A stretch of DNA of 10,687 nucleotides from Chthonomonadaceae bacterium. Lineage in GTDB: Bacteria > Armatimonadota > Chthonomonadetes > Chthonomonadales > Chthonomonadaceae. The notes below the pieces were generated by a model. That model was not told the origin of the DNA. It did no database searches and saw nothing but the letters and a program-made list of their open reading frames with translations. The stretch's first letter is position 1; the number at the start of each line of letters is the position of its first letter. The stretch covers positions 1 through 10,687 of the forward strand of contig JACMPS010000233.1 of assembly GCA_014377395.1 (NCBI GenBank), read 5' to 3'. Made by a program: the position numbers and the translations under genes. This document shows, one piece after another, positions 1 to 7,282 of this stretch.

Positions 1-96
1 AACTTAAAAATAGTCCGATCGGTGTCTTGCCAAAATGGGCCACTATACAATTGGCGAATGAAAAAGGGGAAGATGAGAATGGAGGGGAGGGAGGCG

Positions 97-600
97 ATGA
101 ATAAGATAGTTGCTAATTATCCAGTTTCAGCGGATGTTTTACAAAATAAGCTGTTGTTTGCTCTTAAAGATAGATATTGTTCAAAAATTTGGCTTGGGTA
201 TGCAGAGGTTATTTTTGCAGGTTTTGATCCAGAACTAATACTATATAGTGAACGGCAATACCGTCCACCTTTCGAGATACATACCCATTATGCTGACTGG
301 CTCCTCGAAAAAAACGGAGTTGTTGTTGTCTCAAACTCAGATAATAGAGAACGAATTTTGATAGAAACCAAGGATATTTTATTAAAAAAAGTCAGTAATT
401 GGAATTATTCTGAAGAAAATTTTGAGCTGAGAATTGAGATTGAGGAAACATGGGTATTAGTAATAAAGCCTTGGGTAGCTACTGCTGTCAAATCCAATCA
501 TCCGCCATCAGATGCTTGGGCATTGCGATTCCAATCAGAAGGATATTATTCAGTCGACTGCAAGGGCAACAGAAGCTTTCAACCTTCGGCGTCTGGTTGA
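97..600 (+). CDS. Small hypothetical protein, possible orphan immunity-type protein
   Basis: This frame encodes about 167 residues from ATG 97 (MNKIVANYPVS...). I chose this start because a GGAGGGG ribosome binding site at 81-87 lies about 9 bases upstream; an in-frame ATG at 22 has no comparable site. The protein is soluble-looking, with alternating aromatic and acidic stretches (YADWLLEKNG, WNYSEENFELRIEIEETW) and no signal peptide, membrane segment or recognisable catalytic motif. The DNA is clearly more A+T-rich than the RHS gene further along, which suggests separate acquisition. Its size, composition and position beside a degraded RHS fragment resemble immunity proteins of polymorphic-toxin loci, but that is inference from context only. 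The last dozen residues lie over a stem-loop at 584-608, so the original C-terminus may have been altered. Confidence 0.6.
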   Translation: MNKIVANYPVSADVLQNKLLFALKDRYCSKIWLGYAEVIFAGFDPELILYSERQYRPPFEIHTHYADWLLEKNGVVVVSNSDNRERILIETKDILLKKVSNWNYSEENFELRIEIEETWVLVIKPWVATAVKSNHPPSDAWALRFQSEGYYSVDCKGNRSFQPSASG

Positions 601-629
601 CGCCGAAGATGCACTCGGTTCATACCGAG
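584..629 (+). other. Two tandem stem-loops at the 3' end of the first gene
   Basis: The first hairpin is a perfect 10-bp stem, CTTCGGCGTC (584-593) with GACGCCGAAG (599-608), and a 5-base loop. It contains the TGA stop codon at 598-600. The second is a perfect 6-bp stem, CTCGGT (614-619) with ACCGAG (624-629), and a TCAT loop. Neither is followed by a run of T on the plus strand, so these are not typical intrinsic terminators. They may protect the 3' end of the transcript, or be the remnant of a small palindromic element. Confidence 0.5.
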
Positions 630-691
630 ATTGAAGTAGAATTGCTTTTCCCATACTCGCTGTTAGGTATTGATCTGTTTGCTATAAGTTT

Positions 692-977
692 TTAGTTTTC
701 ATCCTCCTTCCCTCCCCCTTTTCTTCTAGCCCCGAAATCGTGCGTTAATGAAACGATTGTCCCGAAGGGGCTAACGTCGTACTCCTTCTCTTCTTTCCCT
801 CGGCTTTCCTCGTCCTCGATTTCTTCTTTTTGTTTCAGAACTGGTTCCCTAATCAAAAGCCCGAAACCTTCGTATTTCGCTGACTTGTGGCACAACAAAA
901 GCCCGATAATTTTTCGGGATTGGTAAAATTGCAAGTGAGGAAAGAAAGGGTAAATCTTAGTGGAGTTAGCGGTGGGT
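692..977. other. Intergenic stretch without a convincing gene
   Basis: The plus strand is strongly pyrimidine-rich near 700-725 and 780-835. A minus-strand frame is open here only as an extension of the RHS fragment, and its residues (Lys/Glu-rich low complexity) do not look like a folded protein. A nested stem-loop is visible: AGCCCC (728-733) with GGGGCT (767-772), enclosing AATCGT (736-741) with ACGATT (753-758). Confidence 0.4.
902..918 (-). terminator. Weak terminator-like hairpin (minus strand)
   Basis: Read on the minus strand, CCCGA pairs with TCGGG around a 7-base A/T-rich loop and is followed by CTTTTG. The 5-bp stem is short. Its position just beyond the 3' end of the RHS fragment would suit transcription ending from the RHS side. 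Confidence 0.25.
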
Positions 978-1291
978 TCCGCCGCTCCGAGCCGTCCGGC
1001 ACATAGGTCGCGTTTTTGTCTGAAAGAAGAGCGGAGGCAAGACGGTGAATAGGTGGGGTGGCTTTTCGTTGCCCCGCCGTTCACCGTTTTCCCTGTTCTC
1101 AGTCCTGAGCCGTTGTAGGTGGTGTAGAGGCTCGTGCCGCCTGAGTTCGTCAGCGAGGTCAGCCGATTGTCCACGCTCCACACCGCCGAAGCCGAAGTCG
1201 TGCCGCCCACCGAAACATGGGAGACATTGCCCTTTGCATCATACGAGTACGTTTTGCTCGCCGCCGTCTTCACCCGATCCGAGTTCGGATA
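978..1291 (-). pseudogene. Degraded RHS/YD-repeat fragment (orphan RHS piece)
   Basis: On the minus strand this segment encodes YPNSDRVKTAASKTYSYDAK and then VDNRLTSLTNSGGTSLY. These match the intact RHS gene nearly residue for residue (the homologous DNA there is about 2702-3009). The copy carries a 3-base insertion giving YTTYNG instead of YTYNG. Past KSH the homology jumps to another frame (ASALLSDKNATYVPDGSERR against ASALLSDGNATYVPGVSERR), so there is a frameshift at about 1030-1050. Many differences are synonymous third-position changes, which points to divergence as a coding RHS sequence before decay rather than a recent duplication. The RHS core, toxin tip and start are all missing. 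It lies in the same orientation as the intact RHS gene, just beyond the putative immunity gene, where orphan RHS C-terminal modules are often found. Confidence 0.8.
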
Positions 1292-1324
1292 GTACGCAGA
1301 GACTCTGTCATGCAATGACCGCAA

Positions 1325-1813
1325 CTACGGCATCTTGTAGCTTTTGAGAAGATCGTTGTACCAGGCGTCAAGCAGTTTCTCCAGTTTCGCAAAGTTGGCT
1401 TTTGTTAAACGTCCCTGTTTCCAGCTGTCAACTTGAAGGAAATTTCTGTAACCATCAATCATAAGGGTAACGTCAGATCCGTTATGAAGTATTACCCTGG
1501 CGTCATTCCATTTGAAATGCGGATCAGGATTGTCTGCAGGATTCAACAATGCAACAATTTGCTGATACAACTCTTTTTTCATAGCGGCAGGCTTTTTAAT
1601 GAGTACCCTTTCGACGCGAGCGGGTAAGTAGAGACCATAACGAAAGGGAGTGTAATGAGCATAATAGCCTGGGGGCAAACGATTAGAATGCCTTTCGGAC
1701 TTTGTTTTCGGCTTAATCTCACTCTGACTAGCAATCTTCTGGGGGATAATCAATGTCAAAAATGACATAGGCAGTATAACAAAGGTTCCAATTCTTAAGA
1801 GACGAGTCTTCAT
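1325..1813 (-). CDS. Exported hypothetical protein, candidate immunity protein for the RHS toxin
   Basis: 162 residues. The start at 1813 is supported by a strong AAGGAGG site 6 bases upstream on the minus strand. The N-terminus has basic residues (MKTRLLR) then a hydrophobic run (IGTFVILPMSFLTLII), which reads as a signal peptide or membrane anchor. The mature part has a basic, Pro/Tyr-rich section (LPPGYYAHYTPFRYGLYLP) and a C-terminal half with predicted helices (KKELYQQIVALLN, KANFAKLEKLLDAWYNDLL). I recognise no family. It sits 55 bp downstream of the RHS-metallopeptidase gene in the same direction, the canonical place for a polymorphic-toxin immunity gene. The export signal suggests it acts outside the cytoplasm. 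The immunity role is inferred from position only; an accessory or substrate protein is also possible. Confidence 0.65.
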   Translation of the reverse strand: MKTRLLRIGTFVILPMSFLTLIIPQKIASQSEIKPKTKSERHSNRLPPGYYAHYTPFRYGLYLPARVERVLIKKPAAMKKELYQQIVALLNPADNPDPHFKWNDARVILHNGSDVTLMIDGYRNFLQVDSWKQGRLTKANFAKLEKLLDAWYNDLLKSYKMP

Positions 1814-1824
1814 TTAGGGCCTCC

Positions 1825-1858
1825 TTTTCAGCTACCGAATTGATTCGGTAGCTGAAAA
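1825..1858. promoter_or_regulatory. Long perfect stem-loop between the RHS and partner genes
   Basis: TTTTCAGCTACCGAAT (1825-1840) is the exact reverse complement of ATTCGGTAGCTGAAAA (1843-1858), with only two bases between them. In the minus-strand transcript the last A residues of the 3' arm run directly into the AAGGAGG ribosome binding site of the 162-residue gene. No U-run follows in either direction, so a simple intrinsic terminator is unlikely. The hairpin is better placed to process the mRNA, protect the upstream part, or tune translation of the downstream gene. Confidence 0.6.
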
Positions 1859-1868
1859 TCGCTTTTGG

Positions 1869-4800
1869 CTAATACTTTTCCCGATCAGGAAGACCGAGTT
1901 GCCGTCGAATAACATTCTCATTGTCGATGATATTGTTCATGTCATCGGGACCGTCGTCAGCCCATCCGTTGGCGTGACCAAGTTCATGTCCCAAAACAAT
2001 GGTGATAATGAGATTGTCAGGGGGCATATAGCCATCACTAGGAGCAAGTTCGACGCTTGGGTCGCTGGCAAAAAGTGGATGAAAGGCTATCGTTGTATTG
2101 CGAGGCTTTCCGCGTCTTCCCCTTTTGTTTGGGTCCCCTTCATAAACAGGATCGGTAAATGCAACCGGATTGTAGTTTTCAGCGTTGGCTTCTTCGTGGG
2201 TCTGCTTCCTGATCTTCAGCTTAAGACCACCGTGTTTTTTCCCCTTAGGTGGATCATAGGGTTGAAGTAGTTCACGCCCCCGTTTGGTTTTCCTTAACTT
2301 GGCAATTGCGTCATCAATCATTTTCTTAAACGCTTTGTCCCCCTCAATGGCAATGTCTAACCCTTTCGCATCTGTCCAGCGAACCGGGTTATTTTCGCAA
2401 TAAGCGTACCAGTTGCTTCCGCTCTCTGCCGGGTCACTGGAGAGGAAGCGTCCGATGCTCGGATCGTAAAAGCGGTTTCCGAGAAGCATTAACCCGCTTT
2501 CGGCGTCCTGCTGATATTGCTCCGCCCCCACAAACCCGAACGGTCTTCCCGCCGTTGTCGCCCCGCCGAAGTCCAGAGTGAGAAACGGGTTGCCGAACGC
2601 ATCGGAGAGGGAGAACTCCGTTGCCGCTCCTCCCGCCCCCGACACCGCCCGAACGGAACCGAGCAAGTCGAAGAGGAAGAAACTCGTCACGCTTCCCCGT
2701 CTTTCTGAGACACCCGGAACATAGGTCGCGTTCCCGTCAGAAAGAAGAGCAGAGGCAGGACCATCGCCGTCGGTGAGGTGGCTTTTCGTTGTGCCGCCGT
2801 TTACCGTTTTCCCCGTCCGTAGCCCCGCTCCGTTGTAGGTGTAGAGGCTTGTCCCGCCTGAGTTGGTCAGCGAAGTCAGCCGATTGTCCGCGTTCCAAAC
2901 CGCCGAAGCGGAAGAGGTTCCTCCGACTGAGACGTTGGAGACATTTCCTTTCGCGTCATACGAGTACGTTTTGCTCGCCGCCGTCTTCACCCGATCCGAG
3001 TTCGGATAAAGCGTGTACGCCTCGGTCGTCGGCGCGTTGGTTCCCAGTGTGACCGTTTTTCCTGTGCGGTTGAGGTTGCTGTCGTAGCCGTACTCGTGCT
3101 GGTAGAGCGGCGTTGTGCTTGTCCCCGTCTTTTGCGCCCGTTCGACTTTGATCTGGTTTCGCTTGTCGTACCCGTAAGCCACCGCCACCGGATCGGCTCC
3201 CGCTTTGGTGTCGGTGCGAAGCGTCACGTTTCCCGCGAGGTCGTAGCCGTAAGCATGAGTGAGCAGGGTTGCCCCCACCCCGTTTTTCTGCACAATCCCT
3301 GTCACCCGGTCGTTGGTGTCATACGTGTAGGTCGAGGTCGCACCGTTGGCGAGCGCGATACTCGTCACCCGGTCTCCCGCGTCATAGGTGTAGGTCGTCA
3401 CCTCATTCGTGGGACTGGTCACCGTTTTGAGGTTGTCCGCCGCATCATACGTGTAGAGAATGTCCCCCGCCGAAGTCGTGGTTTTCGTCCTTCGGTGTGC
3501 TGCGTCATAGGTGTAGAGAACGTTGCCAATCGGGGCAGGGCGTAGCAACTGCGTGAGTTCCCGGTCTTTGTCGAGAACGTAGGTCGTGGTTCCCGTCACG
3601 TCCGCCATCGTTTTGAGTTCGCCGTCCGGGTAATACGTGTAAACCGTAGGCGTTCCGGTGGGATACACGGTCTGCGTGAGTTGTCCGGCGTTGTCATAGA
3701 CAAAGTTCGTTGTGGCGTTGGAACGATCCTTCTTCGAGAGGGGGTTGTCTTCGTCATCATAAGTATACGTTTCCCTATCAAGTGCCGACACCGTGTTGGC
3801 GGGGTTGAACTGCATATCGGGATAGATGCGCGTCGTCACGCGGTCACGCGCATCGTAGCCATAGAGCAGGGTGCGTCCGTTGCCATCTACCGTCGCGGTC
3901 AGCAGTCCCTTTTGTCCCGCCACCGTTTGCGCGGAGCCGGGAATGGTGCCGTCGTAGCCGTAGCGCACCACGTCGTTCACCCCGCTTTCGCGTTGCGTGG
4001 TCACGGCTGTGGGGCGTCCGGCGTTGTCATAAGTCGTGAGGGTCTGGTTTCCGTTTTCGTCCGTTTCGATGATCGGAAGCCCGTCATCGTCGTACACGGT
4101 GGAAGTGATCGGCGTCTGTGTTCCCCCTGTCGATGCCCCATTTTGTGCGCCGATCCGTCCATTGACCGGTGCTATCTGCATCGCAATTCCGGGTTGTACC
4201 GTCACGGCGGGGCGCGTCGTTGCCGTCTTTCGGCTCCAATTGTCCCGTGACTCATAAATGACGTACTGGTTGGCGTCGGTCGTGTCTACCGGAAAGCCGC
4301 CATTGTCCCAGTTATAAGTCACATAATGTGCGTTGCCGTCTGTCACGCGGGAAATATCGCCAGACGGGAAATAATTGAACTGTCGCAGATGCGGATAAAG
4401 CGGGTTAGTCAGGTCGTCCTTTTTGTCCGCCGGTTGTCCGTAGGCATCATAGGTGTAGTTCGTGTTGTGTCCCATCGGGTCGGTGATCCGGGTCACGCGC
4501 CCCACTGAGTCATAAACATAGGTGGTCAGTGAATTCAGGCTCACATCAATCGGCTGAGTGACCGTCGCCACATCGTTTTTCGCGGTGTAGGTGTAGGTTG
4601 TCGTGACGTTGAGCGGATCGGTCGCCGTGAGTAGATTGCCCTTGAGGTCGGGAGAATACGTGTAACTCCACGCCTTGCCGCGCCGATCCGTGATCTGCGT
4701 CACCAGATTTTGAGCGTTGTAGGTGTAGAGCGTGGACACGCCCGCTTCTGAAACCGAAGTGGTTTTGCCTCCTGTGTAGGCATAAGTGACAGCGTGACCG

Positions 4801-5834
4801 TTTGCGTCCACCACATCGGTGGAAGAGGGCGAATAGTTAAACTCAGTGACATTATTCACCCCGTCTTTTTGCCACAGCACCGAGCCATCCGTATTGTAGG
4901 CGTAAGTGCCGACCCGCCCCGCCGGGGAGGTGACGGTGGCGAGATTGTTGCCGACGTCGTAAGTAAAGCCCGTAAACTTCGGAACGCTCTGACCACTGAG
5001 AAGCGGCTTGTTGATTTTGATCAAGCGACTGGAAGCATCGTAAGTAAGCGTCCACGCCCGGTTAAGGGAGTCCGTCACCTGCGTAATCTGGGTGTTGCCC
5101 GCATTATAACTCAGAGTAAGCAAACGGGTTCCAGTAGGATCGCTGATCGAGGTGAGAACGCCCCCGTTGTAGAGGAGCGAGACGGTGTTGCCGCTTCTAT
5201 CGGTGATCGAGGCGAGTTTGAGGGCGGCGTTAAAGGCGTACTGGATTTGATCTTTGGTGGTGAGGGTGAAAAGCCCGGTTCCGGCATTGAAACTCAGGGT
5301 CTCGAAAAACCCGATAGGAGACGCATAGGTTCCGTTTGCGTTTTTGGTGAAGGTCAGCGAAAGGTCGTCGCCCCCGTGCAGAGTCACGAGATTTGCATTG
5401 GGTTGCGTGAGAAACACATCGTAGGAGTGAGACCATTTCGCACCGAGCGGAGACGAAAGACGGGTACTTTCGCTGTTGTGAATTAAACTGAGACCGACGC
5501 TCAGTTCGCCTCGCACGGGAAACCCGGCAACAAATAGGGAGGTGAGTTTGTTGCCCGTTGCGGTGTTGACGCCTTCGGAAGAGACCTCCCAGGAAAACGT
5601 ATCGCCGGAACGCGGCGGAGCGAGGGGCGTCCCCCCGAAAAGTGCGGCACGGCGGGACGCAAGAGCAAAGGCGGAAGTAGGCACAAGGGCGGAAATCGCA
5701 CGGGCAAAGCCGCTTTCTCGCGTGAGATGACGGGCATAAACCTGAACCGGGAGCGCACAGAGCGTTGTCCAGGTAAAGGCAGTGGCGGTCGTGAGGCTAC
5801 ACAGGCGTAGCCACCGGGGAGTACGTTGAAACAT
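1869..5834 (-). CDS. Secreted RHS/YD-repeat protein with C-terminal M91-like zinc metallopeptidase toxin domain
   Basis: 1321 residues; the start at 5834 follows a GAGGAG site. Residues 1 to about 35 form a signal peptide (basic MFQRTPRWLRL, then a hydrophobic stretch ending VQVYA). An N-terminal domain follows (SWEVSSEGVNTATGNKLTS, then a WSHSYD motif), then many YD repeats to about residue 1050 (YDSVGRVTRITDP, YDAADNLKTVTSP, YDTNDRVTGI). The RHS core lies at about 1052-1157 (DLLGSVRAV, FYDPSIGRFLSSDP, YAYCENNPVRWTDAKG). RHS repeats form a hollow shell that encloses a C-terminal toxin. The tip, about 1158-1321, carries HELGH at 1283-1287 (1974-1988 in the DNA) followed by NENVIRRQLG and a terminal PDREKY. 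The order HExxH, then EN..R, then R..Y is what I know from the M91 (NleD-like) metallopeptidases found on RHS proteins; Glu1306 is the likely third zinc ligand. Activity would be proteolysis of an unknown target. The family assignment is from motif memory. Confidence 0.9.
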   Translation of the reverse strand: MFQRTPRWLRLCSLTTATAFTWTTLCALPVQVYARHLTRESGFARAISALVPTSAFALASRRAALFGGTPLAPPRSGDTFSWEVSSEGVNTATGNKLTSLFVAGFPVRGELSVGLSLIHNSESTRLSSPLGAKWSHSYDVFLTQPNANLVTLHGGDDLSLTFTKNANGTYASPIGFFETLSFNAGTGLFTLTTKDQIQYAFNAALKLASITDRSGNTVSLLYNGGVLTSISDPTGTRLLTLSYNAGNTQITQVTDSLNRAWTLTYDASSRLIKINKPLLSGQSVPKFTGFTYDVGNNLATVTSPAGRVGTYAYNTDGSVLWQKDGVNNVTEFNYSPSSTDVVDANGHAVTYAYTGGKTTSVSEAGVSTLYTYNAQNLVTQITDRRGKAWSYTYSPDLKGNLLTATDPLNVTTTYTYTAKNDVATVTQPIDVSLNSLTTYVYDSVGRVTRITDPMGHNTNYTYDAYGQPADKKDDLTNPLYPHLRQFNYFPSGDISRVTDGNAHYVTYNWDNGGFPVDTTDANQYVIYESRDNWSRKTATTRPAVTVQPGIAMQIAPVNGRIGAQNGASTGGTQTPITSTVYDDDGLPIIETDENGNQTLTTYDNAGRPTAVTTQRESGVNDVVRYGYDGTIPGSAQTVAGQKGLLTATVDGNGRTLLYGYDARDRVTTRIYPDMQFNPANTVSALDRETYTYDDEDNPLSKKDRSNATTNFVYDNAGQLTQTVYPTGTPTVYTYYPDGELKTMADVTGTTTYVLDKDRELTQLLRPAPIGNVLYTYDAAHRRTKTTTSAGDILYTYDAADNLKTVTSPTNEVTTYTYDAGDRVTSIALANGATSTYTYDTNDRVTGIVQKNGVGATLLTHAYGYDLAGNVTLRTDTKAGADPVAVAYGYDKRNQIKVERAQKTGTSTTPLYQHEYGYDSNLNRTGKTVTLGTNAPTTEAYTLYPNSDRVKTAASKTYSYDAKGNVSNVSVGGTSSASAVWNADNRLTSLTNSGGTSLYTYNGAGLRTGKTVNGGTTKSHLTDGDGPASALLSDGNATYVPGVSERRGSVTSFFLFDLLGSVRAVSGAGGAATEFSLSDAFGNPFLTLDFGGATTAGRPFGFVGAEQYQQDAESGLMLLGNRFYDPSIGRFLSSDPAESGSNWYAYCENNPVRWTDAKGLDIAIEGDKAFKKMIDDAIAKLRKTKRGRELLQPYDPPKGKKHGGLKLKIRKQTHEEANAENYNPVAFTDPVYEGDPNKRGRRGKPRNTTIAFHPLFASDPSVELAPSDGYMPPDNLIITIVLGHELGHANGWADDGPDDMNNIIDNENVIRRQLGLPDREKY

Positions 5835-6366
5835 TGAGCAAGACTCCTCTGATTCGAAACTTCAGAAAAAGAGAGCGTCTCCAGAAGAAGGGGAGACAGA
5901 AAGGGACTTGAAGATGGAAGAAATCCTCATCGCAAGTGAAAAAGGGGGGCAGAAGAGAGGGAGGTAATCAAGACGTAAACTCTTCATCGGCGATAAAGTT
6001 TGACAGCCGTTTTTATGATACAACACCGGGAACAAAAAGAGCTGTTTCTGAGAAAAACTTAACAGTTGTGTTGCAATTTAGAAACGTAAGGGTTTTTACG
6101 GTCAAAGAAAGTCCCAACTGAAGTCAAGAAGAGAGTGGCTTGGAGACAAAGTCTTTGTCCATCACCCATTCCTGTCCGGTGAGGTCGCGTTCCTCATCGA
6201 GACATTCATTAACAATTTACATGACCAATTTTGCAGTATATTAGGCGATTGATACAGACGAAACCGTAATGATCGTGGGTTCGTCCATCAAATAGGACTA
6301 TCCAGTCCTGTCAGAAAAGAGGGTGTTGACCCCGATATCAGCTAATCGAACACGAGGAGAATTCTC
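5835..6366. other. Intergenic region between divergent genes, no clear gene
   Basis: This separates the RHS gene (minus) from the PEP-CTERM-like gene (plus) and must contain both promoters, but I could not find a convincing -35/-10 pair on either strand. The part near the RHS gene is purine-rich and has a small GTCTCC/GGAGAC stem-loop at about 5877-5898. On the minus strand, 6216-6124 is open for about 30 codons with a protein-like composition (LDEERDLTGQEWVMDKDF) but no start, possibly the tail of an eroded gene. A GAGGAG ribosome binding site for the plus-strand gene lies about 8 bases before 6367. Confidence 0.4.
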
Positions 6367-7258
6367 ATGCAACAATGGTTTCCGTCTTTTGTCAAATTTG
6401 GCTCTCTTACTCTTTGTCTTGGAGTCTTCGCCTTCAGCCCCAAAATAACCCACGCGCAAAATCTTTTATTGAATCCCTCCTTTGAACTTGGCGACTTTGC
6501 GCCCAATCCCGACGGGCAAAGCATCTCCCCAGGTGCCACCACCATTTCTAACTGGAGCGTCATCAACGATGAAATCGCAAGATTTGATAACTCCAACACA
6601 CACGGTGTCTTCGCTTCGGACGGTCAGAAAAGCCTTGATCTCACCGGTCATTCGGATATTACCTCACCAGAGGGAGAGCAGCTTATTGGGGTAGGTATTT
6701 TAGAGAGGATTTGTCTTTGGATCGGGAGGACGTACCCCCCTTCTCAGAAAAGACGCTCTTTTTCCGCACAAGCGAGGGGAAAAGTCCCTCGCTTGTGCGG
6801 AGGGGGATATGTCCCTTTCGCCGAAAGCGAGATCGAAAACAAAATACCTACCCCAGTAAGAGGGAGAGCAGGGGGGCGTCTCTCAGATCATTGATACGCA
6901 GTCAGGACAGACACTGAGAGTGTCTTTCGATTTAGGGGCGCAATCCCAAAGCCCAGTCGCAGGTATTCTTGTAAAAGTACGGGATGCGACGACCAACCAG
7001 GAGATCAGTCGCCAATCGTTTTCGTTTTCCACCTCATCGCTTCAAAGCGTATGGCAGAGACAAACCATAGACTTTACGGCGACCAGTTCTTCCAGCGTAA
7101 TTCAATTCATTGGAAATTATCGGGGTGGTGTCTCGACCGGATTGGACAACACCTCCGTTACCGTTGTGCCCAGCCCGGAGGCATCGTCCATCTTTTTCGG
7201 GGGGCTAATCCTCGGCTATCTAACGGTTAGCCGCCGGCGTAAACACTCTGAGTTTTAG
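6367..7258 (+). pseudogene. Exported DUF642/PEP-CTERM-like protein, disrupted by a MITE-like insertion
   Basis: The start at 6367 has a GAGGAG site. An N-terminal signal sequence (hydrophobic FGSLTLCLGVFAFSP, then THAQ) leads into NLLLNPSFELGDF, a WSVIND segment and GQKSLDLTGH. This order is typical of DUF642-type extracellular beta-sandwich proteins. The frame is broken at 6682 by a 179-bp element. Removing the element and one 11-bp duplication copy joins SPEGEQ to GGVSQIIDTQSGQTLRVSFD with no frame change, because 190 inserted bases shift the frame by one, exactly the offset between the two halves. The C-terminus has VPSPEASSI, a hydrophobic segment (FFGGLILGYLTV) and SRRRKHSEF. This is a PEP-CTERM-like sorting tail in which PEA replaces PEP, as in known variants. 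The intact protein would be about 233 residues, exported and sorted to the surface or exopolysaccharide. As it stands, translation would give about 175 residues with a foreign C-terminus. Confidence 0.85.
6682..6860. mobile_element. 179-bp MITE-like element with 20-bp terminal inverted repeats
   Basis: The left end CTTATTGGGGTAGGTATTTT (6682-6701) matches the reverse complement of the right end (6841-6860) at 19 of 20 positions. AGGGAGAGCAG is duplicated directly at 6671-6681 and 6861-6871, the target-site duplication. The centre holds a perfect 15-bp stem, CCGCACAAGCGAGGG (6764-6778) with its complement at 6786-6800, and further imperfect pairing lies between, so the whole element can fold into one long hairpin. 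It has no transposase gene and must be mobilised in trans. An 11-bp duplication is compatible with IS4-type transposases, which make duplications of roughly 10-13 bp; that assignment is inference. Confidence 0.9.
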
Positions 7259-7282
7259 GACACAAGCAAGTTGTTGAGGGGA

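Noticed and set aside
692..1324. A 210-residue minus-strand frame taken as a real gene
   Set aside because: Its N-terminal half is RHS repeat sequence with a frameshift, and the rest is low-complexity. It is better described as a pseudogene fragment.
2517..5486. Several long plus-strand open frames opposite the RHS gene (for example 4794-5486)
   Set aside because: They are shadows of the repetitive, high-G+C RHS coding sequence: Arg/Val-rich, without ribosome binding sites or family features.
1869..5834. CRISPR-like or tandem DNA repeats in the RHS gene
   Set aside because: The periodicity comes from YD-repeat codons (Tyr-Thr-Tyr-Asp); there are no identical repeats with regular unique spacers.
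6000..6027. TTGACA at 6000 as a promoter for the plus-strand gene
   Set aside because: No acceptable -10 at 16-18 bp; TATGAT and TACAAC nearby are at the wrong spacing.
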